DNA from: an uncultured bacterium | Lineage (GTDB): Bacteria; Bdellovibrionota_C; UBA2361; SZUA-149; CALKYB01 | Direction: 5' to 3' | DNA: 8,486 bases | Assembly (NCBI GenBank): GCA_938003565.1 | Contig: CALKYB010000308.1 | Location: 1 to 8,486 of the forward strand | Shown here: in pieces, positions 1 to 5,685 of the stretch | Layout of the letters: every line of letters starts with the position of its first letter | Numbering within the stretch: the stretch's first letter is position 1 | Translations under genes and position numbers: made by a program | Notes under the pieces: model-generated | The model's database searches: none | What the model saw: only the letters and a program-made list of their open reading frames with translations | Told to the model about the DNA's origin: nothing

Positions 1-975
1 ATCGGTTGCTAAACATTTTGCCATCGCTGCCGCTGCCGCAGCTCTTTTTCCAGATTCTAGTTCTTGAGCTGCATGTCGGGTGAGGAGTATTGACGCTTCA
101 GTTCGTGTGGCCATATCAGCTAGAATGAACTTGAGACCTTGAAAATCAATGAGAGGTTGTTGAAACTGTTTTCTCTGAGAACAGTGTTTGACTGCCAAAT
201 CAATTGCTTTAGAGGAAAGTCCAGCTGCTGCCGCGGCGATATTTACACGACCGCCTGCGAGAGCGGATAGTGCGATTTTGAAGCCTTGGTTTATTTCTCC
301 TAATAGGGCTTCGTTGGAGACTCGACATTTGTCGAGGCTGATATTTGAAATTGGTGAGCCCTCACAACCCATCTTTGATTCGGCTTTTCCGGTTGACAAT
401 CCTGGGTTGTCTCTCTCAACGAGAAACGCAGAGATCCCCTTGGTTCCTTCAGGTCCTGTTCTGGCAAATACCAAAAATAAATCGGCTTCAGGGCCAGAGG
501 TTATATAAATTTTTTCACCATTTAATTCGTACCCAGAATCTGTTTTAGTTGCCAAGCAGCTAAGGGCGGCGGCGTCTGATCCAGCTCCGGACTCGGTAAG
601 ACAAAAAGCAGCTAGGTTTTCTCCGTTGAGGAGTTTCTTTTCTAGGGTCTGATGATACTTATTTTGGGAGTGATGGTTTAGTAGTTTCGCAACCATCAGG
701 TGCACCGAGAGGTAGATGGATCGACCTAGTCTAGATTTGGCAAGTTCGAATATAATTCCAGCAGTGGTTTGATAAAGGGGAAGTCCACCACTTTCGTTTT
801 TGTTGGAAAGATACGTTAGTCCGGCTTGAGCCATCGCTTCAAATTCGGAGCGGCGAAAGAGCTTTGGCTCTTTCTCGTCGCTGCTTGCTTTTTCCATTTT
901 TATACATAGCTTGGCTGAAGCTTCGCCAAGTTGTCTCATTTCTAAGGGGTCAGTTTCTCTGAAGTATTCAATCAT
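1..975 (-). CDS. acyl-CoA dehydrogenase family protein, 3' end missing (runs off left edge)
   Basis: FAD-dependent enzyme of the acyl-CoA dehydrogenase family, expected to oxidise the alpha-beta bond of an acyl-CoA in the cytoplasm and pass electrons to ETF. I translated 325 codons from the ATG at 975; an in-frame TAA lies 12 bases before it, so this is the longest ATG start, although no clear Shine-Dalgarno is visible. Family hallmarks are the CLTESGAGSDA signature (residues 125-135), the beta-domain stretch LNGEKIYITSG (151-161), the KMGCEGSPISNISLDKCRVSNEALLG segment (201-226), GGRVNIAA (241-248) and RKQFQQPL (268-275) of the C-terminal helical domain. The usual family length is about 380-400 residues, so only the last quarter, including the region of the catalytic Glu, is outside the window. 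Residue 272 is Gln where RKQFGxPL is commoner. Substrate chain length cannot be told. Divergent from the small exported-protein gene. Confidence 0.93.
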   Translation of the reverse strand, partial: MIEYFRETDPLEMRQLGEASAKLCIKMEKASSDEKEPKLFRRSEFEAMAQAGLTYLSNKNESGGLPLYQTTAGIIFELAKSRLGRSIYLSVHLMVAKLLNHHSQNKYHQTLEKKLLNGENLAAFCLTESGAGSDAAALSCLATKTDSGYELNGEKIYITSGPEADLFLVFARTGPEGTKGISAFLVERDNPGLSTGKAESKMGCEGSPISNISLDKCRVSNEALLGEINQGFKIALSALAGGRVNIAAAAAGLSSKAIDLAVKHCSQRKQFQQPLIDFQGLKFILADMATRTEASILLTRHAAQELESGKRAAAAAAMAKCLATD

Positions 976-1025
976 ATGGATAAATTAGTACGAAAAACTA
1001 AAAGTGAAAACTCCTGATTTGGTTT

Positions 1026-1038
1026 CAAGCTCAGCTTG
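1026..1038. promoter_or_regulatory. 13-bp dyad in the divergent intergenic region
   Basis: CAAGCTCAGCTTG is a perfect inverted repeat with 6-bp arms and a one-base centre. It lies 51 bases upstream of the acyl-CoA dehydrogenase start (minus strand) and 158 bases upstream of the plus-strand gene at 1196. The place and symmetry suit an operator for a dimeric regulator, for instance of fatty-acid catabolism genes. No regulator is identified and a simple RNA hairpin is equally possible. I see no convincing -35/-10 pair beside it. Confidence 0.25.
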
Positions 1039-1195
1039 GGCTTGTCCTTTTCTAGTAGCTTTTTACTACCCATAGTTTCATGTTGCTTCAAGTAACTTTC
1101 TCTTGCGCAATGCTGCTACAGGTACTAATAGTGGGAGGCCAAAAAAAGACGTTTGGTTTCGCATATATAAGGCAGTTATTCTAAGTTGGTTATTC

Positions 1196-1570
1196 ATGAG
1201 AGATTCAAAAGAAATTAAAATTAATGTTTGGGGATTCTTAGCTCTGAGCTCAATCATTTTTGCTGTGAGCATAAGCCCGGCCCAGGCCTTGCCAGAGACC
1301 AGCATTCTTCATCTTTGTGGATCAACTCGTACAGCGGTAAGCAAAAACTTGAAAGCTGAGGAATCAGAAAAGCTAGCATTTTGGAATATCGACTGTAGCG
1401 TCGAGGGCATTGATCAGCCCTGTGCTTCTAGCACGAAACTAGGGCATAGAGTTATTAATGTTGAGATGCTTTTAAGCCGGTTGCTTGATCTAAACTATTT
1501 TAGCGGTAGGACTATAGTAAACTCGCTTCCTTCTCCTTCTGAACTTTTTACATCTACGCTTCCTCGGTGA
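1196..1570 (+). CDS. hypothetical small exported protein
   Basis: Unrecognised 124-residue protein. From the ATG at 1196 the N-terminus reads as a type I signal peptide: charged MRDSKEIKIN, hydrophobic VWGFLALSSIIFAVSI, then SPAQA with a probable cut before LPE (about residue 32). This is the main reason to believe the gene. A TTG at 1103 would add 31 residues in front of the signal peptide, so I prefer the ATG. The mature part (about 90 residues) has three cysteines and no motif I know. No Shine-Dalgarno is evident. The last 25 codons run antisense through the 3' end of phoR, a 76-base convergent overlap; since the kinase C-terminus is canonical, the tail of this protein may be a read-through after loss of an original stop, or the gene may be a decayed remnant. 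Confidence 0.5.
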   Translation: MRDSKEIKINVWGFLALSSIIFAVSISPAQALPETSILHLCGSTRTAVSKNLKAEESEKLAFWNIDCSVEGIDQPCASSTKLGHRVINVEMLLSRLLDLNYFSGRTIVNSLPSPSELFTSTLPR

Positions 1571-2532
1571 ATGTGGGCAACATGTTTTACTATGGCAAGT
1601 CCGAGCCCAGTGCCTCCTAAACTTCTACTCCGAGTTTTGTCTATTCGATAAAATCGCTCAAAGATTCTACCCAAATTCTTTATTGGAATGCCCGGACCTT
1701 GATCTTTTACCGAGATATGGAGGTTCTCACCAACATTTGCAGCAGACACCACGACTTCAGTATCATTTCCACTGTACTTCAGAGCATTATCAATCAAATT
1801 AGCGATTGCTTGTTCAAGTAAAGACCAGTCTGCGGAGTAGGTGATACTCTCTGGGCAATTAAGTTTGATAAGGATATTTTTTTCTAGTGCCTGGTGCTCA
1901 GAAAATCCAATCGTTCTCTTAAGCGATGATTCAACTCTCAGTGTTTCCAAATCAACTTCGGCTTTTCCCTCGTTTCCCTCTAGTCGGGCTAACATAAGTA
2001 GGTCCTCAATAATTGAAATAAGTCGTTGGGATTGTCTTTCAATAATTGATAGGAACCTTCGACACTCCTTAGGCTGATCTACTGCTCCATCTAAAAGAGT
2101 TTCTACAAATCCCATGATCGAGGTTACTGGAGTTCTCAATTCATGCGAGACGTTCGCAACAAAGTCTCTTCTTATTTTTTCTAAAACTTTAAGTCGAGAA
2201 ATGTCAGTTAGGACAAAAATGGTAATCCCATCTTTAAGCTCTGTTTTTCTTATTTGTAGGAATGATCGACGATTTTTCTTGTCGAGTATTTCAATTTCTT
2301 GAGAGTCTCCACTAATGGGAGCGGCGGTGAAGGCTTGGTATATTTCTTCCGATTGAAAGACGTTCTTCAAGTTTTGTCCTGCGACGTCGACGCCTCGTAG
2401 TTCCAAGAGTTTTTCAGCTTGCCTATTTAATTTTTTAACATTTTTTTTAGAATCAAGAATTAGAAGACCAACTTTCATATTGTCGAAAATTGATTCTTCT
2501 AGTGCCATATCAGAATGTTTAGAGTTGGCCAT
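1495..2532 (-). CDS. phoR: PhoR-type sensor histidine kinase without membrane segments
   Basis: Sensor kinase of 345 residues expected to autophosphorylate and transfer phosphate to the adjacent PhoB-type regulator. Order of domains: PAS-like N-terminal domain (about 10-115), HisKA dimerisation domain with phospho-acceptor H130 in NVSHELRTPVTS, then HATPase_c with N-box NLIDNALKYS (245-254), G1 box DQGPGIP (277-283), F-box IFERFYRID (290-298) and G2 box GGTGLGLAIVKH (306-317). All catalytic boxes are intact. E. coli PhoR is longer and membrane-anchored; here there is no hydrophobic segment, so the protein should be cytosolic or held to the membrane by partners. An in-frame TAA 27 bases before the ATG, with no ATG, GTG or TTG between, rules out an N-terminal extension by a standard start. 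The gap to phoB is 49 bases on the same strand, which suggests one transcript. The phosphate assignment rests on the PAS/HisKA layout and the PhoB-like partner. Confidence 0.9.
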   Translation of the reverse strand: MANSKHSDMALEESIFDNMKVGLLILDSKKNVKKLNRQAEKLLELRGVDVAGQNLKNVFQSEEIYQAFTAAPISGDSQEIEILDKKNRRSFLQIRKTELKDGITIFVLTDISRLKVLEKIRRDFVANVSHELRTPVTSIMGFVETLLDGAVDQPKECRRFLSIIERQSQRLISIIEDLLMLARLEGNEGKAEVDLETLRVESSLKRTIGFSEHQALEKNILIKLNCPESITYSADWSLLEQAIANLIDNALKYSGNDTEVVVSAANVGENLHISVKDQGPGIPIKNLGRIFERFYRIDKTRSRSLGGTGLGLAIVKHVAHIHRGSVDVKSSEGEGSEFTIVLPLK

Positions 2533-2581
2533 AATTTGCTTATCCGGTCTTTGTTCCTTTTAACTTCAGTAACTGGGCTTA

Positions 2582-3301
2582 CTATTTGAGGGGACCTTCT
2601 GGTTTTACAGGGCCTTTTTCTCGGAATCGATACCCTATTCCTCGAACTGTTTCTATGTAGTTATCGAAATCCCCAAGTTTCTTTCGGATACCAACAATTT
2701 GAACATCAATTGAGCGTTCAGTAACGGGGTAATCGTCACCGCGGACTGCGTCCACTATCTGTGCTCTTGTAAACACCCAGCCTGGATGTCTAGCTAAGTA
2801 ATGAAGTATCTTGAATTCGCTGGCTGTAAGGGAGAGGGCTTTGCCAGCTATGACAGCCTCGAATCTTCCGGGATGCATAGAGAGTTGGTGGATAAGCAGT
2901 TGGCTATCGTCATCTGACTGATTCAGGGTTCCTCTCCTGATTACTGCTTTTGCTCTAGCAACTAGTATCCGAGGGCTAAAAGGTTTGCTAATGTAATCAT
3001 CCGCACCCAATTCAAGACCAACTATCACATCAGTTTCATCTCCTTTTGCTGACACAAGAATTACTGGGACGTGCTTGGTCAACTCATTGCTTTTTAATTT
3101 TTTGCAAACTTCCAAACCACTCAAGCCAGGCAACATGATATCTAACATGGCCAAGGAAGGAGGTGACTCAAGCGCGGCATTTAAGCCGGCCTCTCCAGTG
3201 TTTAGAGCTACGACTTCAAAACCTTCCCGTTTAAGGTTGTACGAAATTAGCTCTCGAATATCCTCTTCGTCTTCTACGACAAGTACGGTTTCACCTTTCA
3301 T
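2582..3301 (-). CDS. phoB: PhoB-type response regulator (OmpR/PhoB family)
   Basis: DNA-binding response regulator, 239 residues, the usual PhoB length. The receiver domain (about 4-120) has acidic-pocket residues E10 and D11, phospho-acceptor D54 in MLDIMLPG, switch residue S84 in LVSAK and K106 in SKPF. The C-terminal winged helix (about 135-232) shows the OmpR/PhoB pattern: LTASEFKILHYLARHPGWVFTR, then the recognition-helix region TERSIDVQIVGIRKKLG and the terminal hairpin IETVRGIGYRF. It is first in a phoB-phoR unit read leftward and is divergent from the bPH gene. The start at 3301 is supported by a good Shine-Dalgarno. The likely role is control of phosphate-starvation genes; the family is broad, so the exact regulon is inferred. 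Confidence 0.92.
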   Translation of the reverse strand: MKGETVLVVEDEEDIRELISYNLKREGFEVVALNTGEAGLNAALESPPSLAMLDIMLPGLSGLEVCKKLKSNELTKHVPVILVSAKGDETDVIVGLELGADDYISKPFSPRILVARAKAVIRRGTLNQSDDDSQLLIHQLSMHPGRFEAVIAGKALSLTASEFKILHYLARHPGWVFTRAQIVDAVRGDDYPVTERSIDVQIVGIRKKLGDFDNYIETVRGIGYRFREKGPVKPEGPLK

Positions 3302-3307
3302 TTGAAA

Positions 3308-3313
3308 TTCCTT
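3308..3313 (-). promoter_or_regulatory. ribosome-binding site of phoB
   Basis: Read on the minus strand this is AAGGAA, six bases before the phoB ATG at 3301. It is the best-placed Shine-Dalgarno in the window and fixes the phoB start. Most other genes here have weak or no such site. Confidence 0.75.
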
Positions 3314-3531
3314 AAAGGAGGTGGATAACTAAAACTTATACATTAGGCCCTGAACAAACTATATCGTCCCACTTCCTGTTGCTACCTGGGGTCTAGCTGG
3401 TTTTTTTGCTAAAAAGAGTAGAAAAAAAGGTGACTTAAGTAGTTTATGCAGTCTTTGGACTGTTCAATATTTTCACCCCTTGAGGTCTATTTCTTTACTT
3501 GAAAACTATCAGCTCGAAAAAGGCGGTGCAA

Positions 3532-3627
3532 ATGCCCCTAATGGTGCCGGAAAATATTGAACTAAATCCTAATATTCATCTAACACAGAAGGCTTACAAG
3601 ATTCTTAATAATCATGTAGTAAAATGA
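3532..3627 (+). CDS. candidate 31-residue small ORF
   Basis: ATG to TGA, 31 codons, beginning MPLMVPENIELN and ending ILNNHVVK. It is preceded by AAGGCGGT, one mismatch from a perfect AAGGAGGT, four bases before the ATG, so it is better equipped for initiation than most annotated genes here. The frame stays open upstream to 3484, and a TTG at 3499 would give 42 residues. The C-terminal half looks like an amphipathic helix. No homologue is recognised. ORFs of this length arise often by chance, so confidence is low; the ribosome-binding site is the only positive evidence. Confidence 0.27.
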   Translation: MPLMVPENIELNPNIHLTQKAYKILNNHVVK

Positions 3628-3679
3628 TGTGTTGAGGGGGAGAGAGGTAGATTTTTTCTCTGGTTTTTCTAGTAGGTTC

Positions 3680-3686
3680 AGGAGGT
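3680..3686 (+). promoter_or_regulatory. strong but displaced Shine-Dalgarno (AGGAGGT)
   Basis: A perfect AGGAGGT lies 45 bases before the ATG at 3732, too far for normal initiation there. No ATG, GTG or TTG is suitably spaced after it. The bPH frame is open only from 3699, where an ATT sits 12 bases after the site; an ATT at 3692 would give a seven-codon leader ending at TGA. The A/T-rich stretch between could let ribosomes slide or stand by. This could also be chance. Confidence 0.3.
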
Positions 3687-3731
3687 AATAGATTTTAAAT
3701 TTTTATTTTTGATTATTCAAGATTAGTTTCA

Positions 3732-4415
3732 ATGTATAGTGAAATTTTAGACATTCCTACCGAGTTTAGCGATAGAGTAGCTAGGCAGTCGTCAAAGTAT
3801 AGGACCTCTAGTCAGTCTGTTGATGAGAATAGTTCCAAAACAGACTCTGCCAAGTTTAGCTCAGAAGACCAACCTGGTAGAAAACAACGAAAGCAAAGAC
3901 CTAACTCGGCACCAATTCGTGTTCCGCGTGGTAAGCGGTCACTTTGGCCTTATTTTTTAGCTTTGAGTGTTTTGGGACTTGGAGTTCTCGGGAGTGTTGT
4001 TGTTGCGGGTTCGGATGAGTTTCACTTGTTTTCAGAGAGTGAGATGAATTCTATATTTTCTTTCTTTTTAATCTCGCTTTTAGCCTTTCTATCATTGTCT
4101 CTCTTTGTCATTTGTAAGCTCAATAATACTCGGTTTGAGCTTCGACAAAGATGTGTTCGCTATATGGTAGGGCGTTTTTCTTTGAAACAAGACGTAATTG
4201 AGATAAATTATCAAGACATTGGGTGGGTAAGAGTCTCTCAAAGTTTATTTGAGCGAGCCCTGAATGTTGGTACGATTGAGATTGGCGCTGCGCATTCTCA
4301 TATTCCAGAAATTTCTGTTCGAGGACGTTTTGAACCTCACAAGTATGCCAGTAAGATTCACAAAAGGTTGGCTCGGACTAGAAAACCCGTTAACAGACGA
4401 GGGGATGCGGCCTAA
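3732..4415 (+). CDS. membrane-anchored bacterial PH-domain protein (bPH_2/DUF304-like)
   Basis: Protein of 227 residues in three parts. Residues 1-70 are polar, serine-rich and later basic (GRKQRKQRP, then VPRGKRS), probably disordered and cytoplasmic. Two hydrophobic segments follow, about 71-92 (LWPYFLALSVLGLGVLGSVV) and 107-128 (NSIFSFFLISLLAFLSLSLF), forming a hairpin with a short outside loop. Residues 134-212 match the bPH_2 pattern: a beta-rich TRFELRQRCVRYMVGRFSLKQDVIEINYQDI, then WVRVSQSLFERALNVGTIEI and the closing IPEISVRGRFEPHKYASKIHKRL. YdbS/YdbT-type relatives have this two-TM plus PH layout; their role is poorly known and membrane-associated. No adjacent paralogue of the YdbS-YdbT kind is present. 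The ATG at 3732 has no good Shine-Dalgarno; a strong one lies 45 bases upstream. The gene stands alone, divergent from phoB. Confidence 0.8.
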   Translation: MYSEILDIPTEFSDRVARQSSKYRTSSQSVDENSSKTDSAKFSSEDQPGRKQRKQRPNSAPIRVPRGKRSLWPYFLALSVLGLGVLGSVVVAGSDEFHLFSESEMNSIFSFFLISLLAFLSLSLFVICKLNNTRFELRQRCVRYMVGRFSLKQDVIEINYQDIGWVRVSQSLFERALNVGTIEIGAAHSHIPEISVRGRFEPHKYASKIHKRLARTRKPVNRRGDAA

Positions 4416-4647
4416 AGTTCCAGAAGCGCCCACTTAGAAAGAGCTCTCGCCTCTTTGCCGCTTGGTCGGTCAGTCTCAAGGTTTTTATTCTTGGGTTTCC
4501 CAAAAGGCTGAGCCCTTTAGTTTTAAGCCTGCCTATTTTAGGACTTAGCGTAAATAAATGCCTTAGGGCTGAGATATTTAATTATAGTTCCCACAGCTTA
4601 GAAAGTTTGGGTTTAGATTTCCGTTTGAAAACAAGCCCCCAAAATTA

Positions 4648-4676
4648 TTGACTTAATTGAAATTTTTCGGTTTTCT
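4648..4676 (+). promoter_or_regulatory. weak sigma70-like promoter candidate
   Basis: TTGACT (4648-4653, five of six to the -35 consensus) is followed after 17 bases by TTTTCT (4671-4676, three of six to the -10). A better -10, TATAGT at 4715-4720, lies downstream but lacks a -35 at proper spacing. Either would start a transcript that includes the structured stretch 4792-4876 and the gene at 4912. Confidence 0.25.
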
Positions 4677-4791
4677 ACAGGGCTGGGCTATCTCAAACTT
4701 GCATTCTTGTGTAGTATAGTCGGGAAATGCACCTAGATCGTCCTCTTGGACCAAACTATTTCACATTTTTCTTTCGGTAGATTGTTAAAGT

Positions 4792-4876
4792 GCTTTGAGC
4801 CGAGCGGCTAGCAAAAGGATTAACCTGGTGGATTCTTTTGTCTGGTCGACTCAAAGCCTGAACGAAACAGGTTAAT
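4792..4876 (+). ncRNA. candidate structured leader RNA: two-stem hairpin with loop-to-tail pseudoknot
   Basis: Hand folding gives a basal stem GCTTTGAG (4792-4799) with CTCAAAGC (4850-4857), then one C-A mismatch and three more pairs (4801-4803 with 4846-4848). After an internal loop of 8 and 5 bases comes an apical stem of ten pairs including two G-U (4812-4821 with 4831-4840) closing a nine-base loop AACCTGGTG. Loop bases AACCTG (4822-4827) are complementary to CAGGTT (4868-4873) in the 3' tail, extendable to nine pairs (4819-4827 with 4868-4876) if the top of the apical stem opens. This is an H-type pseudoknot topology. The tail strand could instead pair CAGG with CCTG at 4857-4860, offering a switch. 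The element ends 35 bases before the ATG at 4912. I do not recognise it as a known riboswitch or ribozyme class; it may alternatively be a protein-binding leader or DNA-level inverted repeats. Confidence 0.5.
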
Positions 4877-4911
4877 TTGGGTTTTCATTCACTAACGAGA
4901 CAAATGAGTTT

Positions 4912-5517
4912 ATGCTAGTTCCAAAATTAAACATTGCCCCCGGATGGTCAATCAATTCAACTATCCAGAGTCAGCTTGCCGAGATTCGCAAGGTGATAGG
5001 AATGGACAACTTCTGTCAGTATTCCACCAATCCAAGGTTGGGAATATATATTATTGATCTGCTTCCGGCACAGATTCTGTCTATCCACCCCAATGATTTG
5101 GAATACGATTTTATGGCCACTATGACCTATCTTGATCAAAGGGTCATTTTCCGGACGGATGCAGATTCTTTTGATAGTGATCATGTATTAAAGGCGCCAA
5201 AACCACTGTTATCTTTGGCGAACGTGACTTTTTCAGATACGGAAGGCACCGATCTGACCGCGGAATTTTTTGACGATTTGGGGGAGGTTAGTAGTTTCCA
5301 AATTCCGGCATCTGTTCCGCTGGAGGTTGTAAATGGACAGTTCGTGCGAATAGAGGAAGTTCCGGGATATTGCCCAGTTGCACTGCTGAGTTCCACTTCA
5401 GAAGTATTCCCGACGCTTCCCGAGAGCCTTGGATTCACGGTGGAGAGTTCGGTGTCGTGCAACGACATTGATGATTATCTGGACCTTTGTCGGGATTTTG
5501 ATGATCCTCCCTCCTAG
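4912..5517 (+). CDS. hypothetical acidic protein, unrecognised
   Basis: Protein of 201 residues with no family I recognise. It has no signal peptide and no membrane segment, so it is likely cytosolic. By count it has about 31 Asp/Glu against 10 Lys/Arg, with acidic clusters at TDADSFDSDH, SDTEGTDLTAEFFDDLGE and the C-terminal NDIDDYLDLCRDFDDPPS. Four cysteines (35, 153, 183, 193) show no metal motif. The alternation of hydrophobic and polar residues in the middle suggests a mainly beta fold. The ATG at 4912 is the first in its frame after an in-frame TAA at 4873; no strong Shine-Dalgarno precedes it, and a four-codon ORF (ATG 4904) overlaps it. Codon use leans to CTG, CCG and ACG more than in glpD next door, hinting at a separate origin. 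It is probably translated, given its length and clean start, but an immunity, anti-restriction or DNA-mimic role suggested by the acidity would be speculation. Confidence 0.65.
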   Translation: MLVPKLNIAPGWSINSTIQSQLAEIRKVIGMDNFCQYSTNPRLGIYIIDLLPAQILSIHPNDLEYDFMATMTYLDQRVIFRTDADSFDSDHVLKAPKPLLSLANVTFSDTEGTDLTAEFFDDLGEVSSFQIPASVPLEVVNGQFVRIEEVPGYCPVALLSSTSEVFPTLPESLGFTVESSVSCNDIDDYLDLCRDFDDPPS

Positions 5518-5668
5518 CGATATAGAGGTTTAGTCTAGGTTTTCTGATCAGGCTTTGTTTAAGTGTTGTATAGATTTCATTTAATCAAATTTTTCCTAGC
5601 GGATAGTAGAGAGGGATTGCTATTTTTGTTTTACCCTGTGCAAACTATCTCCTAGTAAAAATGTGTCT

Positions 5669-5681
5669 AGCCAATTTGGCT
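5669..5681. promoter_or_regulatory. perfect 13-bp dyad at the glpD translation start
   Basis: AGCCAATTTGGCT has 6-bp arms around one central T and ends four bases before the glpD ATG at 5686, exactly where a Shine-Dalgarno would be expected; no Shine-Dalgarno is visible. It may be an operator for a dimeric repressor or, in RNA, a stem that controls ribosome access, although a one-base loop would have to open to at least three bases. Confidence 0.35.
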
Positions 5682-5685
5682 CTCT

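Larger units (their letters stand above)
3302..3731. other. divergent intergenic region between phoB and the bPH gene
   Basis: A 430-base stretch with no long ORF. It must hold the phoB-phoR promoter (leftward) and the bPH gene promoter (rightward), yet I found no clear -35/-10 pair for either. CTGTTCA at about 3460, followed by TTTCACC, only loosely recalls a Pho box (about 10 of 18 positions). The region also contains a candidate small ORF (3532-3627), the sequence TTTTCTAGTAG at 3665-3675 (also found at 1048-1058) and a strong but displaced AGGAGGT at 3680-3686. Confidence 0.6.
4416..4911. other. long intergenic region rich in inverted repeats
   Basis: A 496-base stretch with no credible ORF; the longest ATG frame noticed starts at 4727 and has 17 codons. 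Structures in order: AAAGAG/CTCTTT around a 7-base loop just after the bPH stop (about 4437-4455); TTGGGTTTCCCAA (4491-4503); AGCCCT (4511-4516) facing AGGGCT (4565-4570) with a smaller imperfect hairpin inside; TTTGGG at about 4607 facing CCCAAA at about 4639; and the compact fold at 4792-4876. None of the first hairpins is followed by a T-run, so none is a standard terminator. The density of pairing is more than I expect from plain spacer and could reflect a noncoding RNA or a long structured leader for the gene at 4912. Confidence 0.5.

Noticed and set aside
188..508. Plus-strand ORF of 106 codons
   Set aside because: It is antisense to the acyl-CoA dehydrogenase gene, whose reading frame is full of family motifs; the plus-strand translation has no recognisable features.
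3312..3322. Plus-strand AAAGGAGGTGG just upstream of phoB
   Set aside because: No start codon with an open frame follows on the plus strand; the useful site here is the minus-strand AAGGAA of phoB.
3460..3480. Possible Pho box upstream of phoB and the bPH gene
   Set aside because: Only about 10 of 18 positions agree with the E. coli consensus, and the second half is poor.
4245..4433. Minus-strand ORF of 62 codons over the end of the bPH gene
   Set aside because: Opposite-strand shadow of a conserved PH-domain region with no ribosome-binding site or motif.
4491..4503. TTGGGTTTCCCAA as a terminator of the bPH gene
   Set aside because: There is no T-run on either side in the right orientation and the stem has only five pairs.
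4819..4876. Integron attC site or mobile-element end suggested by the TTAACC/GGTTAA inverted repeat
   Set aside because: The core sites do not match the attC GTTRRRY/RYYYAAC pattern, no target duplication or transposase is present, and RNA folding explains the repeats better.
5181..5468. Minus-strand ORF of 95 codons inside the orphan gene
   Set aside because: The plus-strand frame is twice as long and uninterrupted; the minus frame has no start signal and low-complexity Ser/Thr composition typical of a shadow.
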